Part shown: positions 52,012-60,233 of the stretch, in pieces
Layout: each line of letters begins with the position of its first letter
How positions within the stretch are numbered: the stretch's first letter is position 1
Assembly: GCA_028293545.1 (NCBI GenBank)
Contig: JAQGOP010000032.1
Location: 93,215 to 157,214 of the forward strand
Direction of reading: 5' to 3'
DNA length: 64,000 nucleotides
Origin: Verrucomicrobiota bacterium
Lineage (GTDB): Bacteria; Verrucomicrobiota; Verrucomicrobiia; Opitutales; Opitutaceae
Position numbers and translations under genes: made by a program
The notes under the pieces: generated by a model
Seen by the model: only the letters and a program-made list of their open reading frames with translations
Databases searched by the model: none
What the model was told of the DNA's origin: nothing

Positions 52012-53793
52012 TCAATAGGAGCGAAGCGAAAGCAGGATCTCCGTGCCTTCCATGCCCGGGCCCGCGTGGATTTCGCCGTGGTGGAGCCGGATGATCTCCT
52101 TGGCCAGGAATACGCCCATGCGGCCTTGGTTCGGAACCGCGCCGTCGACCGGCTCGGGCAGGATGCCCTCGAGCTCGAGCTGCTTGCCCTTGATCGAGAA
52201 CAAAGCCGTGAGATCCGCGCCCGTGCCCGTGGAGCGCACCTGCAGCGAAAGTTCCTTCGCGCCAAGATCACGGCGATTTTCCGCGATCGTCGCGATCAAC
52301 GCGCGCAAGGCAAAATCGAGCAGCCGTTTGCTCACCGGGATCACCACCGGGTCCGGACCCACCTCGACGCGCACTCCCAGCGAATGCCCAATGGTCTGGG
52401 CCAGTTCGCGCAGGTCCGCCGGCATGACTTCCGACTCATGCAGCGCATGCATGAGCCCGACATGCTTGTTCAGCGACTCGAGCTTTTGGATATCCGACTT
52501 GACGGTTTCCAGCATCGGGGCAGTGAGCGGTTGCTCCGGCGTGCTGTGGCGGAAAATCGCGAGCGACATCAGCGCATTGCCGAGTTCGTGGCTCAGGGTC
52601 AGCGAGAGTTCGCGCAAGAGCCCGCGTCGATTGTTCCGCTGACGCGATGCCGCATCGTGGACCTCGCCGCTCGCTTCCTGCCAAAACGCCCAGATGCCGC
52701 CGGTTTCGGCCACCAGCCCGGCGCTCGCGCGGAACGGCTGGCCGGACGCGGGGACGACGCGGCAGACTTCGCGGGAGCGACGCGCCTGGCCGATGAGATC
52801 CCGCACGACCAGCGGCACATGCCGCGGCACGCTTTCATCGGGCTCCAGCACCAAGGTGCTGGGCAGATATTTCGCCCCGAGGCGCGTCTGCTCCGCCATC
52901 TGGTGCAGCCGCGTGAGATGGGCCGACTTTGCGAGGAAATGCCGCAGCAACCGCGCGAAAAATACCGCGCGCGTGCGGTCGCTCTCTTCGTAAGGCTCGC
53001 CGTCATCGCGCACCCCCAGCGCAATCAAGCCCAGCAACCGACCGTTGTCGTGGATCGGCACGAGGAGGCGTGCGCCCCACAGCGCGAGCCGGTTGCGCAC
53101 CGCGAGCTCCGCCACCGGGTCCGCCGGGCCTTCCCACAACGCGCCGTCGATGACCGCGGGATGATTTTCCAACAGCCCGACGATCGGGTCATCGGCGGAA
53201 AAAAACGAGGTGCCCCGGTCAGCGCGAAACCCATCCGCCTCGCGCAGGAAAAACACCGCATGCGACGCGCGCAGCAATTGCCGCGAAGCCCGCCGGAACT
53301 CGGCGATCAGGCGGTCGCGCGAATCGAGGTTTTCCACAGCTCCCTCGAGGAAATCCCATAACTCCGCCGCGTCGGTCGCCACCGCGCTCCGCGCCGGCGC
53401 GCGCGGCGGCTCCGAACGTCGCGCTTTTTCGGTGAGCAGTTCCACCATCGACTGCTTCTCCGCCACTTCCTCGATCAACGGCAGCAGCTCGCGCAGGCGG
53501 GTCATGCTTTCCTCATACGACAGGTACACGCGCGCCCGACCGGCCATCCGCGCCTGTTCGAAAGGCAGGCTGCGCGGCTCGCCCACGTAGATGGTCGGGC
53601 TGCGCGCGAGCGAGGGCGGCAAACTCGCTTCGGAGGTCGCATCGAGCACCACCACGGCCGCGAATCCCGGCGAGGTCCCGGACGGAAAACTCTGCGGCAT
53701 CAGGCGCAGCGCCGATCGTCCCGCGGGCAGCTGGCGTTCCCACGCGTCGGCAAGGACGGTGTCGGCGGTCGCGAGGATGACTAGGCTTGGCAT
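52012..53793 (-). CDS. GAF-domain histidine-kinase-like protein with degenerate ATPase domain
   Basis: A 593-residue soluble protein. Residues 1-115 look like a receiver-type fold without the phosphoacceptor pattern (LVILATADTVLADAWER at the start). A GAF-like domain spans about 145-290 (LLRASHAVFFLREADG, LLVPIHDNGRLLGLIALGV). A HisKA-like helix has LSHELGNALMSL with H402. The ATPase-like domain (about 460-593) lacks the usual N-box asparagine (LLDFALRALIATIAEN) and the D-x-G-x-G loop (FSIKGKQLEL), keeping only the final G-rich segment AGPGMEGTEILLSL. It may be a phosphorylatable or scaffolding protein rather than an active kinase. Its start overlaps the membrane kinase gene by 13 bases. Confidence 0.82.
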   Translation of the reverse strand: MPSLVILATADTVLADAWERQLPAGRSALRLMPQSFPSGTSPGFAAVVVLDATSEASLPPSLARSPTIYVGEPRSLPFEQARMAGRARVYLSYEESMTRLRELLPLIEEVAEKQSMVELLTEKARRSEPPRAPARSAVATDAAELWDFLEGAVENLDSRDRLIAEFRRASRQLLRASHAVFFLREADGFRADRGTSFFSADDPIVGLLENHPAVIDGALWEGPADPVAELAVRNRLALWGARLLVPIHDNGRLLGLIALGVRDDGEPYEESDRTRAVFFARLLRHFLAKSAHLTRLHQMAEQTRLGAKYLPSTLVLEPDESVPRHVPLVVRDLIGQARRSREVCRVVPASGQPFRASAGLVAETGGIWAFWQEASGEVHDAASRQRNNRRGLLRELSLTLSHELGNALMSLAIFRHSTPEQPLTAPMLETVKSDIQKLESLNKHVGLMHALHESEVMPADLRELAQTIGHSLGVRVEVGPDPVVIPVSKRLLDFALRALIATIAENRRDLGAKELSLQVRSTGTGADLTALFSIKGKQLELEGILPEPVDGAVPNQGRMGVFLAKEIIRLHHGEIHAGPGMEGTEILLSLRSY

Positions 53794-55775
53794 GGGAAGA
53801 CGATGCGGAAGGTCGCGCCGCGACCCGGGAGGTTGGGATCAACCGCAATGGTCGCGTCGAGGCCCGCGAGAATGTCGCTGCAGATCGCGAGTCCAAGCCC
53901 AAAGCCCGATGACTTAGTGGATTGGAAAGGTTGGAAGAGCCGCGGCCGGATCTCCGGGGAAATTCCCGGGCCGCTGTCCTCGATCGTCACCTCGATCCCG
54001 TTCGGGACATTGCGCGTGGCCAGCTTCACCCATTTTTCCCCGTTGTGGGCCTCGACCGCCTGGATCGCATTGAAGCACAGGTTGAGGAGCACCTGTTTCG
54101 CCGCGGAACCATCGGTGTAGACGCGGTCGGGCGAGGCGCGCAGGTCGGTCGTGAAAGGGATGTTCTTGTCCGCCGCCTTGGCCGAAGCGAGTTCGAGGCT
54201 CGAGAGCAGCACGGGGTGCAGCTCCATCATTTCCGCCGAATAGACGCGTGGCGATGCGAGGTCGAGGAGCTGCTCGGTCAGGCGGTCGATGCGCATCACT
54301 TCGTCGCCGATCAGCCGGAAAAATTTGTCGCGAAACGCCGCGTCCTGGTAGTGCTTCGGCAGCAGCTGCACGAACGCTTTGATCGAAACCAGCGGGTTGC
54401 GGATTTCGTGGGCGAGGCTCGCCCCCAGCAGACCGACGGTGGCCAGCTGCTCGGCCCGCTGCGCCTTGACCGAGAAGTGCACGCGCTCGAGCGCGTTTTC
54501 CATGATCGACGCGAGTTCAATGAGCTGCGTCACCTGCGGGTAGGTAAAGGGCCGCCGCGACGCCGCGACACCCACGCCGACCAGGGCGCAGAGCGTGTTG
54601 CCTTCGCTGATGACCAGCACGCCGAGCTCCTGCTCGGTCAGGAAGGCGCTCAACGCCGCGCGGCCGGGCGTGGCCTTTTCCCGCGCCAATCGCTCCGGCG
54701 TGACCCAGCGCAGGTGCCGCAGCGAACTCACCGCGGTGCTGTCCTGCGGGATTTCCACTCCGCTGCCTTTCAAGGGCGCATCCTTGGCTCCCGAGACGAT
54801 CACCACGCGGTCGCTCTGGCCCCAGCCCTTGAGGATTTTCTGGAAGGCTTCCTCCAGGTTTTCCCCTCGCGTTTCGCGGCGCGCGACATCGAACGTGGCC
54901 TGCCGCGCGGCGGCCGCCTGCGAGTAAAATTGAAACAGGCGGTCAAGCCATCCGTTCAGCGTCGCCGCGAACCACAGTGCCAGGATCGTCGTGGCCAGGA
55001 AAGCCGCCGGCTCCGGGAGCAGGGTTCCCAACACGCGATCAAGCATGAACGCCACGCCGGCCACCGACGCGACCAGCGTGATTTTTTCCAGGCCGACGAG
55101 CACGATCTGGCGCGCGTCGAAGATGCGGTGCATCGTGATCGCGTACGTCGCACCGGTGTAGCAGACGAGGATCGCGAGCGGTTGGAGATGGATGTAGTTC
55201 TGGTCCCTCGTCAGCCCGCTCAGCGCCATGCGCGCGAGGATGATCGTCGCCATGCCGCAGCATCCGCCCAGCCAGACCTGCAGCTCGACGCGCCGTCCAC
55301 CCGTCAGGGTGCGGATACTCTTCACCGCGTCCCGGAAGAGATAAGCGTAGAGCAGGAAGTCCGTGACGATGTAGCCGTAATAACCCCAGCCAAAGATCCG
55401 GTGGGTTTCCGTCGACGTTGCCGGGACAAAGAAACCGGTGAGCGGCACGATCGCCAGCGGCGTCGTCACCAGCAGCCAGCGCCAGGCCCGTTTCCAGAGC
55501 GCCGCGTCGATGTGCACCAGCTGCCCGGTGATGCTTTCCTTGACCAACCAGAAATGCATCGGCGCCATCGCGCCGATCACGCAGGTCCAGCGCATCCAGA
55601 ACAAGCCGTTGTCGCGCGGCGGCGCGCCCATGTGCCAGGCCGCCAGCCAGAGCGCGACATGAAGCGAGCTGGTGAACACCGTGCGATTCACCATCCGGCC
55701 CGGGTTGGCCCAGAAAATCATCAGGCCGACGAGGACGACGACGACCGAGACAAAGAGGGCGTTGAAGATCAGCAT
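53781..55775 (-). CDS. Membrane sensor histidine kinase (PrsK-like)
   Basis: A 664-residue kinase. The N-terminal ~280 residues hold about seven or eight hydrophobic segments of the histidine kinase N-terminal membrane type. A GAF domain follows (about 300-430), then HisKA with LGASLAHEIRNPLVS (H456) and a complete HATPase domain (N-box LLNLCFNAIQAV, DSGPGIS, STKSSGFGLGLAIC). The plan is that of PrsK, the kinase of the XrtA/PEP-CTERM system, but no exosortase, PrsR or PEP-CTERM gene is seen here, so the name is only by likeness. Upstream on the strand is the ketosynthase-like gene (43-bp gap); downstream the pseudo-kinase gene overlaps. Confidence 0.9.
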   Translation of the reverse strand: MLIFNALFVSVVVVLVGLMIFWANPGRMVNRTVFTSSLHVALWLAAWHMGAPPRDNGLFWMRWTCVIGAMAPMHFWLVKESITGQLVHIDAALWKRAWRWLLVTTPLAIVPLTGFFVPATSTETHRIFGWGYYGYIVTDFLLYAYLFRDAVKSIRTLTGGRRVELQVWLGGCCGMATIILARMALSGLTRDQNYIHLQPLAILVCYTGATYAITMHRIFDARQIVLVGLEKITLVASVAGVAFMLDRVLGTLLPEPAAFLATTILALWFAATLNGWLDRLFQFYSQAAAARQATFDVARRETRGENLEEAFQKILKGWGQSDRVVIVSGAKDAPLKGSGVEIPQDSTAVSSLRHLRWVTPERLAREKATPGRAALSAFLTEQELGVLVISEGNTLCALVGVGVAASRRPFTYPQVTQLIELASIMENALERVHFSVKAQRAEQLATVGLLGASLAHEIRNPLVSIKAFVQLLPKHYQDAAFRDKFFRLIGDEVMRIDRLTEQLLDLASPRVYSAEMMELHPVLLSSLELASAKAADKNIPFTTDLRASPDRVYTDGSAAKQVLLNLCFNAIQAVEAHNGEKWVKLATRNVPNGIEVTIEDSGPGISPEIRPRLFQPFQSTKSSGFGLGLAICSDILAGLDATIAVDPNLPGRGATFRIVFPCQA

Positions 55776-55818
55776 GGGGCTCCCTCGGGGTTGGGATCCA
55801 AGCAGGTCCGAGCGGGGA

Positions 55819-57021
55819 TCATCGCGTCAGGATCACGCAAGCATTGGTACCCGACAGCCCGTGGGCATTGATCAAAGTGGTTTGGTGCGGGACATACCGC
55901 GGCTGAGCGGAAAGGTTCAACCCGCAGCCCGGATCCGGATACTGCCAGTTCACGGTCGGCGGAATCGCCCCGCGCGACAAACCCAGCGCCGCACATCCGG
56001 TCTGGATCGCCCCGCCGGCGCCGAGCGGATTGCCGATCGCGCCTTTCAGCGAGACCGCCGGGATCGACTCCAAGCCATCGCCGAAAACCCGGCGCAGCGC
56101 CGTGGCCTCCGCCTGGTCGATGATCTTGTGGCCCGGGCCCCAGGCGTTGATGCAGTCGACCTCGCTGGTTTGGATCGATGAGTTGGCCAGCGCGAGGCGC
56201 ATGGCGTCATACAGGCCCGCGCCGGGAGTATCGAGCGGGTCGGAAGCGAAGGCATAGCCCTTCACGTACGCGTACGCGGGACGCGGACTTTCCTCCGGCT
56301 CGAGCAGCAAGACGCAGGCGCCTTCCCCGATCACGCCGGTGGTGCGCCACAAATCGAACGGGCGCGACTGCCGCTCGGGATTTTCCGGGTTGCCCGGCGC
56401 GAGGCCCGCCATCTTCAGCTCCAGCATCGGATGGAAATAAAGCGGCGACTCCGTGCCGCCACAGAGGGCATAATCCGTTTCGCCGCGCGCCACCATGTCG
56501 GCCGCGTGCCCGATGGCATCGGTGCCCGCGCAACACGCGCTTTGCAGCGACAGGGTGCGGGTCACTCCGCCGATGATTTCGCCCAAGGTCCCGCTGATCG
56601 AACTCACCGATGCCGAAAAAACGCTGCTGGGCAGACCGTTGATCGGGCCCTTCCGCAGGATCATTTCCACGCCCTTGTTGATCGACCCGAAGTCCATCAG
56701 CGACGCGCCGATCATGATCAGCGGCGATCGTCCGCGCAGCCACTCCAGGGAAAGCCCGGCGTCCTCCATCGCGAGCGTGGCCGCGCCCACCGCGAACTGC
56801 GTATGCCGCGGCATGCGCTTGCTGGAAACCCCGGGTACAAACTGCTCGAGGCGAAAATTCTTCACCTCGGCGGCCACGAACGCGCCGGCTTCCTCCGGGA
56901 ATTTCTTCGCGGCCGTCACCCGGCTGATCGGCTCAAGGATGCCGTTCCAGAAGGGCTCCTTGCCGATGCCGGCGGGGGTTACGAATCCGAGTCCGGTGAT
57001 CTTGACGCGGCGGCGTTTCAT
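55819..57021 (-). CDS. Ketosynthase-like protein lacking both active-site histidines
   Basis: A 400-residue protein of the KAS I/II fold (start VKITGLGFVTPAGIG). The nucleophile cysteine is kept at C163 in SACCAGTD. The usual NAHGTGT motif reads NAWGPGH, so tryptophan W293 replaces the first histidine. The usual GHxxGA(A)G motif reads GNPLGAGG, so N331 replaces the second. Condensation by malonyl decarboxylation normally needs Cys-His-His. Chain-length factors lose the cysteine instead, so this is not a standard one. The C-terminal HGLSGTNACV segment is near normal. The ATG at 57021 follows the REC-kinase stop by 7 bp, and kinases also follow, so a role in lipid signalling or acyl binding is possible but unproven. 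Confidence 0.87.
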   Translation of the reverse strand: MKRRRVKITGLGFVTPAGIGKEPFWNGILEPISRVTAAKKFPEEAGAFVAAEVKNFRLEQFVPGVSSKRMPRHTQFAVGAATLAMEDAGLSLEWLRGRSPLIMIGASLMDFGSINKGVEMILRKGPINGLPSSVFSASVSSISGTLGEIIGGVTRTLSLQSACCAGTDAIGHAADMVARGETDYALCGGTESPLYFHPMLELKMAGLAPGNPENPERQSRPFDLWRTTGVIGEGACVLLLEPEESPRPAYAYVKGYAFASDPLDTPGAGLYDAMRLALANSSIQTSEVDCINAWGPGHKIIDQAEATALRRVFGDGLESIPAVSLKGAIGNPLGAGGAIQTGCAALGLSRGAIPPTVNWQYPDPGCGLNLSAQPRYVPHQTTLINAHGLSGTNACVILTR

Positions 57022-57028
57022 GGCGCGG

Positions 57029-58168
57029 TCAGACCGCCGCGGGGAACACCAGTCGCACAATCGAACCTTCGCCGACCTTCGACTCGAACGTCATCGTCGC
57101 GCCGTGCACGCCGAGCAGGTGACGGCAGATGCTGAGTCCCAGCCCGGTGCCGTTCTTCTTGCTCGTGAAGCCGCCCTTCAGCGCCTTGCGCAGCCCTTCG
57201 GGATCCACGCCGCCGCCGTTGTCGACGATCGTCATCTCGATCCGCTCCCCCGCGCGCGCGACTTCGACCGTGATCCGGTCCGAGCCCGCTTCGAGCGAGT
57301 TTTTGAAGACATTTTGGAAGACGCGCATGAGTTCGAATTTCGAACCGCGGATCGGCGCGACCGGCAGGCCGGTGAACTTGATCGCAACGGTGCTGAAAAA
57401 CACCACCTGCTGCACGTCGCGCGCCACCTCCACCAGGTCGAGCGGCAAAAACTCCGCGGTTTGTTTCGAAGTCACGCGCCAATTCTCGGAAAGGTGGTGG
57501 CAATATTCCGCCGCGCGTTCCACCACGTTGGCGTAGTCCAGCAAACGTCTTCCGCGCTCGGGATCCGAGGCGCCCACCGCCCGCGCTTCTTCGACCAGCA
57601 AAGTCGCGTAACCGATCACCACCGTGAGCGGGTTGTTCAAATCGTGCACCAGCTCGACCGAAGCGCGGCCCTGCCAGATCTGCGGCTCGTTCTGTTCGAT
57701 CTCACGCTTGAGCGCGGAATTCAGGTCGAGCGCATCCGAATTCATCTTCGCCTGCTGGCGCCGCACGCGCGTGCCTTCCGTCTGCTTTCGCGCCGCCTCG
57801 ATCAGCTCCATGATGTCGGGCGGTTTGCGGAGGTACTGGTTGGCCCCGGCGACCATCGCCTGCTGCGCCGTGTTCAACGTCCCGTAACCCGTGAGCATGA
57901 TCACCGAGACGTAGGGGTCGATCTTGCGCAGTTCCTCGAGGGCGCGGATCCCATCCATTTCCGGCATGCGGATATCGAGCACCACCAAGTGGTACGCCTT
58001 GGACCGAATCTTCGTCAAAGCCTCCGCCGCGCGCTCCGCGGTATCGACGGCAAATTCGGACGACAAAGTGAAGGCGATCGACTCGCGCGGGCCGTACTCA
58101 TCGTCGACGACCAAAACCAACGGTTTTTCTGCGACCGGCGGCAGTGTGGGTGAAGGCGTGGTTAACAT
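57029..58168 (-). CDS. Response-regulator receiver fused N-terminally to a histidine kinase
   Basis: A 379-residue protein with receiver first: LVLVVDDEYGPRES, phosphoacceptor D65 in VVLDIRMPEMDG, conserved lysine K115. A helical linker leads to the kinase part with H175 in VHDLNNPLT, N-box VFQNVFKNSLEAG, IVDNGGGVD and the GTGLGLSICRHLLGVHG lid region, all intact. There is no membrane segment or DNA-binding domain. A receiver placed before the kinase suggests it is switched by phosphate from another kinase, the neighbouring membrane kinase being a natural candidate. The ATG at 58168 is preferred over 58231, since the added residues are not conserved. Confidence 0.9.
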   Translation of the reverse strand: MLTTPSPTLPPVAEKPLVLVVDDEYGPRESIAFTLSSEFAVDTAERAAEALTKIRSKAYHLVVLDIRMPEMDGIRALEELRKIDPYVSVIMLTGYGTLNTAQQAMVAGANQYLRKPPDIMELIEAARKQTEGTRVRRQQAKMNSDALDLNSALKREIEQNEPQIWQGRASVELVHDLNNPLTVVIGYATLLVEEARAVGASDPERGRRLLDYANVVERAAEYCHHLSENWRVTSKQTAEFLPLDLVEVARDVQQVVFFSTVAIKFTGLPVAPIRGSKFELMRVFQNVFKNSLEAGSDRITVEVARAGERIEMTIVDNGGGVDPEGLRKALKGGFTSKKNGTGLGLSICRHLLGVHGATMTFESKVGEGSIVRLVFPAAV

Positions 58169-58423
58169 ACCGCAGTCAAGGGCGGCGGAGTCGCCGTTTG
58201 CCGGATAAATAACTCTTGGAGAGCATGACACGTGTTTGCAGAGGGGTTAATCGGTGTCAAGAAACGCATCGGCAAAACGCGCGTTCGGCCAGCTGCATAA
58301 ATACGCATCGAAATCGGCCGCTTTTTGCCCGCCAAACGCACCGGCGACCCGGCAAAAAATCCCCGCGGATTTTTGCGGCACTTCCGGGATTGATTTACCC
58401 CGCCCGCCACAAACACTCGGCGG
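58169..58423. promoter_or_regulatory. Divergent intergenic region (REC-kinase operon / rmuC)
   Basis: The 255-bp gap separates two divergent starts and must contain both promoters. It is AT-richer than its surroundings in places (GGATAAATAACTCTTGG near 58201; GCATAAATACGCATCG near 58296), but no convincing -35/-10 pair or operator was identified. Confidence 0.4.
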
Positions 58424-59719
58424 GTGGGATTAATCGTCATTTTCGCGCTGGTCGGCGCCGTCGTCGCCGGGGCCTTTGTCTGGGTATTTTCGCGCGGCCA
58501 GCAGGCGGCAATTTCCGAGCGGCTGCGGGGCACCATCGACGAGAACGCCCGGGTGACCGCCGATCTCCAGTCCGCGCGGGCCGAGGTCGCACGACTGTCG
58601 ACGAGCAACACGCAGCTTTCCACCCAGCTCGTCGCAGAGCACGACGCGCAGGCGCGTTTGACGAATGAATTCAAGGCGCTGTCCGCCGACGCCCTGAGCC
58701 GGAACAACACGTCGTTTCTCGAACTCGCGCGCGAGTCGTTCGCGAAGCTCCAGCAGCAGTCCAGCGGCGACCTGGAAAAACGCCAGCTCGCGATCGACGC
58801 GTTGGTGAAGCCCTTGAAGGAATCGCTGCAGCAGGTCGACGCCAAGATCGCGGCCATCGAGGGCGCCCGGAAAGAGGCCTACGGTTCGCTCACTGAACAA
58901 CTCAAGGGCCTCGCGTTCGCGCAGACCTCGCTCCAGGCCGAAACCACCAAGCTCTCGCGCTCGTTGCGCTCGACCAGCACCACCGGGCGTTGGGGCGAAA
59001 TTCAGCTCCAGCGCGTCGTCGAGCTCGCGGGCATGCTCGAGAACGTCGACTTCATCCAGCAGGAAGCCACCGGCGAATTCCGTCCCGACATGCTGATCAA
59101 GCTGCCCGGCGGGAAGACGATCGCCGTCGATGCGAAGGCGCCGATGCAGGCCTACCTCGAAGCCTTGGAGACGACCGACGAAACCGTCCGCAAAGCGAAA
59201 TTTGCCGAGCACGCGCGCGTCGTCCGCGGGCACATCGACACGCTCGGCAACAAATCCTACTGGAAAAACATCCAGCCTTCGCCGGAATTCGTGGTGCTCT
59301 TCATCCCCGGCGAAGCTTTCTACGCCGCGGCGCTGCGGCACGAGCCGGACCTTTTCGAACGCGGCACCAATGTCGGCGTCATCCTCGCCTCGCCCGCCAC
59401 GCTCATCGCCCTGCTCAAGGCCGCCGCCTACGGGTGGAAACAGGAAGCCCTTTCGAAAAACGCCGACGACATCCGCAAGCTCGGGCTGGAGTTGCACGAG
59501 CGCGTGGCCAGCGTGGCGCGCAATCTCGACGAACTCGGCCAGCGCCTCCAGCAGGCGGTCGTCTCGTACAACAGCACGATTTTCCAAACGGAGAGTCAGC
59601 TCCTCGTCACCGGCCGCAAACTCGAGAAGCTCGGCTCCGGCAGCGAGAAAAAGGTCATCGAGCCGCGCCGCGTCGAGGATCTCCCGCGGCCTCTCACCGC
59701 GCCCGAGCTGCTGAAGTAG
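58424..59719 (+). CDS. rmuC: DNA recombination protein RmuC family
   Basis: A 431-residue member of the RmuC family, linked in E. coli to limiting inversions at short inverted repeats. An N-terminal hydrophobic anchor (about 1-22) precedes a long coiled coil (about 25-170). The conserved RmuC domain (about 185-390) has GRWGEIQLQRVVELAGM, DMLIKLPGGKTIAVDAKAP and the FIPGEAFYAAAL and ASPATLIALLKAAAYGW segments, which place it in the PD-(D/E)XK nuclease-like group. The start is a GTG at 58424. This genome is rich in short inverted repeats, which makes the gene's presence suggestive, but no direct link is shown. Confidence 0.9.
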   Translation: MGLIVIFALVGAVVAGAFVWVFSRGQQAAISERLRGTIDENARVTADLQSARAEVARLSTSNTQLSTQLVAEHDAQARLTNEFKALSADALSRNNTSFLELARESFAKLQQQSSGDLEKRQLAIDALVKPLKESLQQVDAKIAAIEGARKEAYGSLTEQLKGLAFAQTSLQAETTKLSRSLRSTSTTGRWGEIQLQRVVELAGMLENVDFIQQEATGEFRPDMLIKLPGGKTIAVDAKAPMQAYLEALETTDETVRKAKFAEHARVVRGHIDTLGNKSYWKNIQPSPEFVVLFIPGEAFYAAALRHEPDLFERGTNVGVILASPATLIALLKAAAYGWKQEALSKNADDIRKLGLELHERVASVARNLDELGQRLQQAVVSYNSTIFQTESQLLVTGRKLEKLGSGSEKKVIEPRRVEDLPRPLTAPELLK

Positions 59720-59753
59720 CGCCGGCGGCTCGCCTGCTCCAAAATAGTCGCGA

Positions 59754-60128
59754 ATGGAAACCGAGGTGCCCCACCCCTTCACCGGCCGCTGGCAAGTCGT
59801 CAAAGCCGAGCTCGCCGGCGACGAAATGCCGGCCTTCGTCGCAGAAAAGATGGAGCTCCAATTTTCCGAGGGAAACTACCTCGTTAGTTTCGCCGGCGAC
59901 GTTTCCGACCGCGGCCATTTTGCCTTGGGCGTTTCGGGCGGTTTCAAAACCGTCGTCCTCACCGGGGTCGAAGGCTCGAACGCCGGTCGGACGATCCCGG
60001 CCATCTACCAACACGCTGGCGACCGCCTCCGGATTTGCTACGGCCTCGATGGAATTTTCCCCTCCGAATTTTCGACGGCCGCCAACCAGAATCTCTATCT
60101 CGCAACCTATCGCCGGGTTTCCCAATAG
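59754..60128 (+). CDS. TIGR03067-like small protein
   Basis: A 124-residue protein with the pattern FTGRWQVVKAELAGDEMP near the start and DRLRICYGLDG near the end. These fit the TIGR03067 domain (a lipocalin-like beta barrel common in Planctomycetes and Verrucomicrobia, function unknown). It has no signal peptide, unlike many family members. It lies between rmuC and a MOSC-domain gene on the same strand, 34 bp after rmuC. Confidence 0.72.
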   Translation: METEVPHPFTGRWQVVKAELAGDEMPAFVAEKMELQFSEGNYLVSFAGDVSDRGHFALGVSGGFKTVVLTGVEGSNAGRTIPAIYQHAGDRLRICYGLDGIFPSEFSTAANQNLYLATYRRVSQ

Positions 60129-60233
60129 CGAAGAGGCGAGCACGCGTTCCGAAAGACCCCCGAGCTTTTGCGGCCGAATCTGCTGCGGTGGGGATTGCCA
60201 ACGCCGGCTCGACCACGAAACCTCGCTCCCGCG

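Noticed and set aside
53781..55775. XrtA/PEP-CTERM exosortase system
   Set aside because: The kinase resembles PrsK, but no exosortase, PrsR-type regulator or PEP-CTERM protein is in the window.
53922..55871. 649-codon plus-strand frame opposite the membrane kinase
   Set aside because: Shadow of a clear histidine kinase; composition and lack of motifs show it is not coding.
55819..57021. Chain-length factor of a type II polyketide synthase
   Set aside because: Chain-length factors lose the active cysteine; here the cysteine is kept and the histidines are lost, and no partner ketosynthase or ACP is adjacent.
48419..58168. One large biosynthetic cluster uniting the P450, ABC ATPase and ketosynthase
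   Set aside because: The P450 and the ketosynthase operon converge, are separated by a repeat block, and lack usual accessory genes; proximity alone is weak evidence.
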